From NCBI GenBank assembly GCA_003649615.1, contig QMSI01000001.1, forward strand, positions 1-64,000: a stretch of DNA of 64,000 nt. The letters run 5' to 3'. Of this stretch, positions 59,607 through 64,000 are shown one piece after another. Under the pieces are notes generated by a model. The model was not told the origin of the DNA and did no database searches. It worked only from the letters and a program-made list of their open reading frames with translations. This DNA is from Thermoprotei archaeon. Its GTDB lineage: Archaea > Thermoproteota > Methanomethylicia > Nezhaarchaeales > B40-G2. Made by a program: the position numbers and the translations under genes. The first letter of the stretch is position 1; each line of letters begins with the position of its first letter.

Positions 59607-61859
59607 TTATGCTCTGTACACTTTGACGCAGACATCACTCATAGGTGCAGCGCCTGTTGGATCCTTCCTGGCCAACAGTTCGTCTATGGTCTGGTCGGGG
59701 ATTAGGTCTCCGTCATTAGCGCCCCATCCATAAGCTAAGCTGAGCTGTCTAGACCAGTGGCCAAAACCATGAGCTACACATACACAGTCACGCCTGATAC
59801 CTGCGTAACGTAGTGCTTTGAGCTTAATCCTGCCGTACCTCGATTCCACGTAGACCCACTCATCATCCTCTATCCCTAACCTGGCTGCCTCATCGGGATG
59901 TATTAATACATGGTTCTCCGGGCAAATTTCATGTAACCATGGTATGTTCGTAGTCTTACCATGCCTATGGACTGCTGGGCGAGTTACCAGCAGGTAGTAG
60001 GGGTACTCTAATGTTGGGGTCTCCCGCTTAGGTTCCCAGGACGGTAGAGGGTCGTAACCATGGGCAGCAAAGTTTTCACAGTATATCTGTATCTTTAGTC
60101 CTCCGCTTGTAAGTGCTTGAAGCTTTTCGAGAGGTACGAACTCACCGCTACTAACGAGTCCGTTGGTCGCTTTTTGGACGAGCTCTTCAAAGGAGTTAGC
60201 TAACCCTGTCCCCCTAACTTGCTCATTCAATAGCTCATCAGGTGTAAAGTCGAAATACTCTGGTGCTAGTCTCTTGCCTAGTTCAATGCATATCCAGCCA
60301 AGGCTCCTGACCTCATACATAGGCTTTATAACCTGTTCCCGGATGGCAAGCTGAGGGTGAAGACCATTATACGTGCGCGACGAGATTCCTTTAACCTCCC
60401 AATAAGTGGCCTCAGGCAATACGACGTCAGCCAGCATGGCCATCTCGCTAGGTATTATGTCTATCACTGCGATGAATTCGAGCTTCTTGAAGGCTTCGAT
60501 GATCTTATTAGGGTTCGGGAAGGAGAGGACGTTGTATCCTCTTATCAATGCAGCTTTCACTGGGTATGGCTGATCGTTTAGGATCCCATTAGCAAGAGTA
60601 GAGAATATTCCATGGTTAAGGGGATTGAGTAGAGGGAGTTTATCCTTGCCGTCTATCTTTTCGGTCACTGTAGGAGTAGGTGGAGGTTGATAGAGCTGAT
60701 TTACGTTGCGCATCGGGAAGGTTCTCGGGTAAACTATCCCTCCGGTGTTATCAATACTTCCCACAAGAGCATTTAGTATTACTATAGCATGGGAGAGGCG
60801 CCAACTATTAGTGTAGGAAGGACCTGCGGGGTCCCTCTTATGGGTTAAAGCTACCGACGGCTTAGTAGTAGCAAACTCAGTGGCTATTCTCCTAATGGTC
60901 TCTGCAGGTACCTCGGTTATGGACTCAGCCCACTCTGGCGTGTATTGGGCCACCCATGACCTTATCTCATTTTCGTAAGCTGGGAAGTTCGTGTAGGAAG
61001 TTACGTATTCCTCGTCGTATAGGTTATCGTTTATTATCACGTTGATCATGGCCAAGGCAAAGGCGAGGTCTGTGCCTGGCTTGATAGAGATCCATTCATC
61101 AGCCTTAGAGGCCGTTGGTGTATACATTGGGTTAAGAACCACCACTTTAGCTCCTTCATCCTTTGCCCTTATGAAACGATGAGAATAGACTATCTTCCCT
61201 TTAGCTGGCTGATCCCAACCAAAGCATAAGATATACCGTGAGTTTTCCAGGTCGCAGCAGAAAGTGGGAATGAACATCGTATACTTCCTGACTAAGACGT
61301 TCGTGATAACACAGGTATCCAGGTGATTAATGTAGTTAGGGCTTCCTACTGCACGTGCTAATCTCATCATCCAGGCCATGCTTTCGCCGGGATGCGCCAT
61401 GAATATTATAGCTTGCCCACCATAGGTTTCTTTAATCTCGTTGAATTTATTGGCTATGAGGTCTAGCGCCTCATCCCAGGTTATTCTCACCCAGCCAGGA
61501 TCAACATCTATGCCTTTCTCTGGGTTTGTTCTCTTCATGGGGTACTTGAGCCTATCAGGGTCATAAGCATACTGGATGCCTGCATTTCCCTTAGCACAAA
61601 GCTTGCCTTGGCTCTGCAAGTCATCAGGGTTACCCTCTAAATCCCTTATGAAATAGTCCCCTTCAACATACGCCTTTAAGGCACACGAAGAGCCACAGAT
61701 ACCGCAGACTCCGTAACGAAGAGAGGAACTGAACATCTTTTCATAGTAGTAGTTTCCTGCCTCTGCACTGATGGGCTCTAGAGCCTTAGGAGCTAAGCCC
61801 AATAGCAGACCAGACGCCGCAAGCTTCAAAAAGTTACGCCTACTCAATCGGAGCGACAT
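59607..61859 (-). CDS. Exported molybdopterin oxidoreductase, PsrA/PhsA-like
   Basis: 750 residues. TAT signal LRLSRRNFLKLAASGLLLG; FeS motif CGICGSSCALKAY with the fourth Cys in GKLCAKGNAG; the cofactor-binding domains include VVLNPMYTPTASKADEWISIKPGTDLA and GNNP-like segments. A Cys in LDTCVITN stands in the Mo-ligand position, typical of polysulfide, thiosulfate or formate-type enzymes rather than Ser or Asp types. Sulfur/polysulfide reductase is my best call, but substrate is unproved. Its FeS partner is divergent at 62001. No NrfD gene is in this block. Confidence 0.85.
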   Translation of the reverse strand: MSLRLSRRNFLKLAASGLLLGLAPKALEPISAEAGNYYYEKMFSSSLRYGVCGICGSSCALKAYVEGDYFIRDLEGNPDDLQSQGKLCAKGNAGIQYAYDPDRLKYPMKRTNPEKGIDVDPGWVRITWDEALDLIANKFNEIKETYGGQAIIFMAHPGESMAWMMRLARAVGSPNYINHLDTCVITNVLVRKYTMFIPTFCCDLENSRYILCFGWDQPAKGKIVYSHRFIRAKDEGAKVVVLNPMYTPTASKADEWISIKPGTDLAFALAMINVIINDNLYDEEYVTSYTNFPAYENEIRSWVAQYTPEWAESITEVPAETIRRIATEFATTKPSVALTHKRDPAGPSYTNSWRLSHAIVILNALVGSIDNTGGIVYPRTFPMRNVNQLYQPPPTPTVTEKIDGKDKLPLLNPLNHGIFSTLANGILNDQPYPVKAALIRGYNVLSFPNPNKIIEAFKKLEFIAVIDIIPSEMAMLADVVLPEATYWEVKGISSRTYNGLHPQLAIREQVIKPMYEVRSLGWICIELGKRLAPEYFDFTPDELLNEQVRGTGLANSFEELVQKATNGLVSSGEFVPLEKLQALTSGGLKIQIYCENFAAHGYDPLPSWEPKRETPTLEYPYYLLVTRPAVHRHGKTTNIPWLHEICPENHVLIHPDEAARLGIEDDEWVYVESRYGRIKLKALRYAGIRRDCVCVAHGFGHWSRQLSLAYGWGANDGDLIPDQTIDELLARKDPTGAAPMSDVCVKVYRA

Positions 61860-61964
61860 TGCAGCTCTGTTGGCTCAGCGTAAGTTAAGGATATTTAAGC
61901 TTTTATGAAGCTTGATGGTCTTAGAACTAGACCAGCATAAATCTTAAATACCGAGTCAAGTAAA

Positions 61965-61992
61965 GGGGGTCCGATGTAACCCCTTGGGGGTT
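61965..61992 (+). promoter_or_regulatory. Leader with two mutually exclusive stems before the FeS subunit
   Basis: GGGGGT at 61965-61970 can pair with ACCCC at 61979-61983; alternatively AACCCC at 61978-61983 can pair with GGGGTT at 61987-61992. The second stem would hide the only G-rich SD-like run (61986-61990), 10 bases before TTG 62001. A TATA-like CTTAAATACC lies at 61943-61952. May be chance. Confidence 0.35.
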
Positions 61993-62000
61993 AAAAGAGC

Positions 62001-62810
62001 TTGGTTAATGCAATCCTGTATGATGCCTCAAAGTGTATAGGTTGCAGAGCTTGTCAGGTTGCGTGTAAGAGATGGAATGAGCTCGAGGCCGAGTATACTG
62101 AAGGCTCAGACTACAAGAACACGCAGGAACTCACTGCGAGTACATGGAATGTCATTAAATACGTGGGTATCGAGGGAGACGAAGGCTTCAAACTTCACTT
62201 CGTGTCATTTCGGTGTATGCATTGCCTAGATCCTGTATGTGTTGCAATCTGCCCTGTTAGGGCAATAGAGAGAGATCCCGAAACAGGAGCAGTAGTGACA
62301 CATTCTGAGCGGTGTGTAGGATGTTTAATGTGTGTTAATGTATGTCCTTTCCACGTACCAAAGTTTGAGCGAGGAGTTGGTACGCGGAAATGCACTATGT
62401 GTATTGATAGACAGTCTGTAGGCTATGAGCCTGCATGCGTCCATACATGTCCAACAGGAGCTTTAATGTTCGGGGAAAGAGAAGAAATCGTTCGCACAGC
62501 ACAGGCGAGAGCAAATGAGATAGGCGGCTACCTATATGGGCTCGAGGAAGCTGGTGGGACCTGTGTTATAATGGTGTTAACGGCCCCACCGGAGCAATTA
62601 GGTCTACCTAACGTTGAGAAAAGGTCATACGCAGAGGTTGAAGCAGTCCGAGAAGTTTCTGAAGTTGCATCGGTTATCCATGAAACAAGCGAAATGTCGA
62701 AGTCAAGCGGAGGGCTTCTCTTAGCTGCAGGGTTGGCTGTTGTTGGAGGGCTAGTAGCCTTTAAAACAAAGAGAAAACAAGCATTGAAGGCTACCAAGAA
62801 TGAAGGATAG
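62001..62810 (+). CDS. PsrB/DmsB-like 4x[4Fe-4S] subunit with C-terminal anchor
   Basis: 269 residues with four cluster motifs: CIGCRACQVACKRW, CMHCLDPVCVAICP, CVGCLMCVNVCP and CTMCIDRQSVGYEPACVHTCP. A C-terminal helix with LLLAAGLAVVGGLVAF should anchor the protein. It has no TAT signal, so it may be carried out with the catalytic subunit or stay with other partners. Divergent from the molybdoenzyme by about 140 bases. TTG start. Confidence 0.85.
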   Translation: MVNAILYDASKCIGCRACQVACKRWNELEAEYTEGSDYKNTQELTASTWNVIKYVGIEGDEGFKLHFVSFRCMHCLDPVCVAICPVRAIERDPETGAVVTHSERCVGCLMCVNVCPFHVPKFERGVGTRKCTMCIDRQSVGYEPACVHTCPTGALMFGEREEIVRTAQARANEIGGYLYGLEEAGGTCVIMVLTAPPEQLGLPNVEKRSYAEVEAVREVSEVASVIHETSEMSKSSGGLLLAAGLAVVGGLVAFKTKRKQALKATKNEG

Positions 62811-62893
62811 CTTACAACATCTTTTTCTGAGATAAACCAAAGTGAAACTATGGGAGCTAATGCTCGTTCATCGCGAATTTTCCATGGTGAGGT

Positions 62894-64000
62894 TTAGTTA
62901 ACTTCTACACTTACCAACGGATCAATTAACGAGAAAGACTCCACGTCCACTAGCCCCCTATCGGTCAACTTCAGCTTAGGGATGACTGGTAAAGATATGA
63001 ACGAAAGGGTTTGAAGAGGTGAAGTCAACCTACAGCCTAAACGTTCTAGGGCTTCCTGTACTCTTGAAAAGGCTTCAGCCACTTTTAAAGGTGCATCATA
63101 ACTCATCAAACCAGCCACCTCCAACTTGACCTCAGCCTCGACCCTCCCATCAACCGCAACAGCATAACCTCCCTGCATATCCACGACCTTGTTCACAGCA
63201 AGAGCCATGTCGGTCCATGAAGCACCCACCACTACTATGTTGTGTGAGTCGTGAGCATAAGAGGAGGCTATAGCACCCTTCTTCAAACTAAATCCTGACA
63301 CGAAGCCTAGACCAACTCTACCCGATTTTCCATGTCTCTCCACTACCGCTGCTTGTAAAACATCACGATAAGGGTCAGGTTTTACAAGGCCCTCCTTCAC
63401 TTCTAATGTAGTTGTCGAAGCCTCTGTGACTAAACTACCGTCTTTCACGACCATTACCCTAACAACCGCGACACCTTTACTTATAGGCGCCTTGACAGCG
63501 AAGATATGAGGATCAAGGAGTGGAGGAAGCTTCACTGTTACATGGAAGCTTTCAGGATATCTATACCCACCAAGCTTGACCTGCATCTTACTATCTGCGG
63601 CTATAGTCACGCCGTTAACTATGGTGTAGCGCACTTTTACCTTCTCCAAGTCCTCTATCAGCACCACGTCAGCCTTCCAGCCTGGAGCTACTAGGCCTGC
63701 CTGCCTTTCTAAAGCAAAGTAGGTAGACGGGTTTAGAGTGACCATCCTAATAGCTTCAAGAGGCTCTAAACCAAGCTTCACTGCCTTCCTCAACACCACG
63801 TCTAAGTGTCCTTGGATAAGGTCTCTCGGCTCTACGTCGTCAGTCACTATCATAATCCTTCGTAGATCTAGGCCTTGCCTAAGTATTTCCCGTAGAATAG
63901 GTTCAAGGTTCTTGGAGCTTGAGCCTTCCCTCACCATCACCCACATCCCCTGCCTAAGCTTCTCCACCGCTTCTTCACCATCGAGAGATTCATGGTCAGA
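62894..64000 (-). CDS. ade: Adenine deaminase, 5' end beyond the window
   Basis: At least 368 residues are present; the frame stays open to the edge (HESLDGEEAVEKLRQGMWVMVREGS), so the N-terminal metal-binding HxH part lies outside. Present are REGSSSKNLEPILRE, IVTDDVEPRDLI, TLNPSTYFALERQAGLVAPGWKADVVLIEDL and the C-terminal SYAHDSHNIVVVGAS domain typical of Ade. It converts adenine to hypoxanthine in purine salvage. Confidence 0.9.
   Translation of the reverse strand, partial: SDHESLDGEEAVEKLRQGMWVMVREGSSSKNLEPILREILRQGLDLRRIMIVTDDVEPRDLIQGHLDVVLRKAVKLGLEPLEAIRMVTLNPSTYFALERQAGLVAPGWKADVVLIEDLEKVKVRYTIVNGVTIAADSKMQVKLGGYRYPESFHVTVKLPPLLDPHIFAVKAPISKGVAVVRVMVVKDGSLVTEASTTTLEVKEGLVKPDPYRDVLQAAVVERHGKSGRVGLGFVSGFSLKKGAIASSYAHDSHNIVVVGASWTDMALAVNKVVDMQGGYAVAVDGRVEAEVKLEVAGLMSYDAPLKVAEAFSRVQEALERLGCRLTSPLQTLSFISLPVIPKLKLTDRGLVDVESFSLIDPLVSVEVN

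Noticed and set aside
1-64000. Methanogen or methane-oxidiser assignment
   Set aside because: mtd, ftr, cofE and Hdr-like genes are also found in non-methanogens, and no mcr, mtr or mch is in the window.
1-64000. tRNA or rRNA genes, CRISPR arrays, transposases, prophage
   Set aside because: I inspected the gaps between genes (all under about 190 bases) and found no cloverleaf-like sequence, spaced repeats, integrase or transposase.

Overview
The window is chromosomal archaeal DNA, packed almost wall to wall with genes; no gap between genes exceeds about 190 bases, and I see no rRNA, tRNA, CRISPR array or insertion sequence. Archaeal markers are Alba, RadA, Orc1/Cdc6, NurA, a PAC2 protein, EndoQ, GGPP synthase, archaeal-type TrmI, inositol-1-phosphate synthase, tetrahydromethanopterin (H4MPT) C1 enzymes and F420 biosynthesis. 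TATA boxes precede many genes, and GTG/TTG starts with strong Shine-Dalgarno (SD) sequences are common. The mix (crenarchaeal-style Alba, H4MPT/F420 enzymes, an F420H2-dehydrogenase-like complex I, H2/sulfur-type respiration) suggests a thermophilic TACK-like lineage such as Bathyarchaeia, Nezhaarchaeota or a relative. That placement is inference. No mcr gene lies in the window, so methanogenesis cannot be claimed.

Layout. 1-6.7 kb: CBS protein, mtd, MobA-like and MobB-like proteins, NurA, PAC2, ftr. 6.7-18.6 kb: information processing and cofactors (beta-CASP nuclease, Orc1/Cdc6, RadA, NikR, a CofE-like paralogue with a DegT aminotransferase, a FucI-like protein, Alba, CofE, GGPP synthase, an RHH/KaiC-like pair, inositol phosphate synthase). 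18.6-25.3 kb: an electron-transfer block with an ADP-forming acyl-CoA synthetase alpha subunit, a large HdrA whose C-terminal MvhD-like domain has lost all its cysteines, an HdrC-HdrB-like fusion and, convergently, EtfA/EtfB. 25.3-32 kb: PyrF, DUF362 ferredoxin, a TIM-barrel protein, a broken radical-SAM gene, TrmI, EndoQ. 32-42.7 kb: a complex I/Fpo-like gene set as two divergent operons (J-K-N-L-M and A-B-C-D-H-I) without an NADH or F420 input module. 42.7-53.5 kb: two paralogous radical-SAM/SPASM enzymes, a glycosyltransferase, an SsuABC-type ABC transporter, a UbiD/UbiA pair, an eIF2B-alpha-like protein and three small proteins. 53.5-62.8 kb: a group 1 [NiFe] hydrogenase (S, L, protease, FeS subunit, NrfD anchor) beside a TAT-exported molybdopterin oxidoreductase with chaperone and FeS subunit. 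62.9-64 kb: adenine deaminase cut by the window edge.

How it fits together. The exported hydrogenase could feed electrons through NrfD and a quinone pool to the molybdoenzyme (sulfur compound reduction is the best guess). The Nuo/Fpo-like complex and the UbiD/UbiA pair fit the same quinone-linked chain. MobA/MobB would supply the Mo cofactor, NikR would control nickel, and CofE would make the F420 used by Mtd. The Hdr-Etf block is the most unusual part: it looks like a cytoplasmic flavin/FeS electron-transfer system in which the normal MvhD entry point is no longer redox-active.
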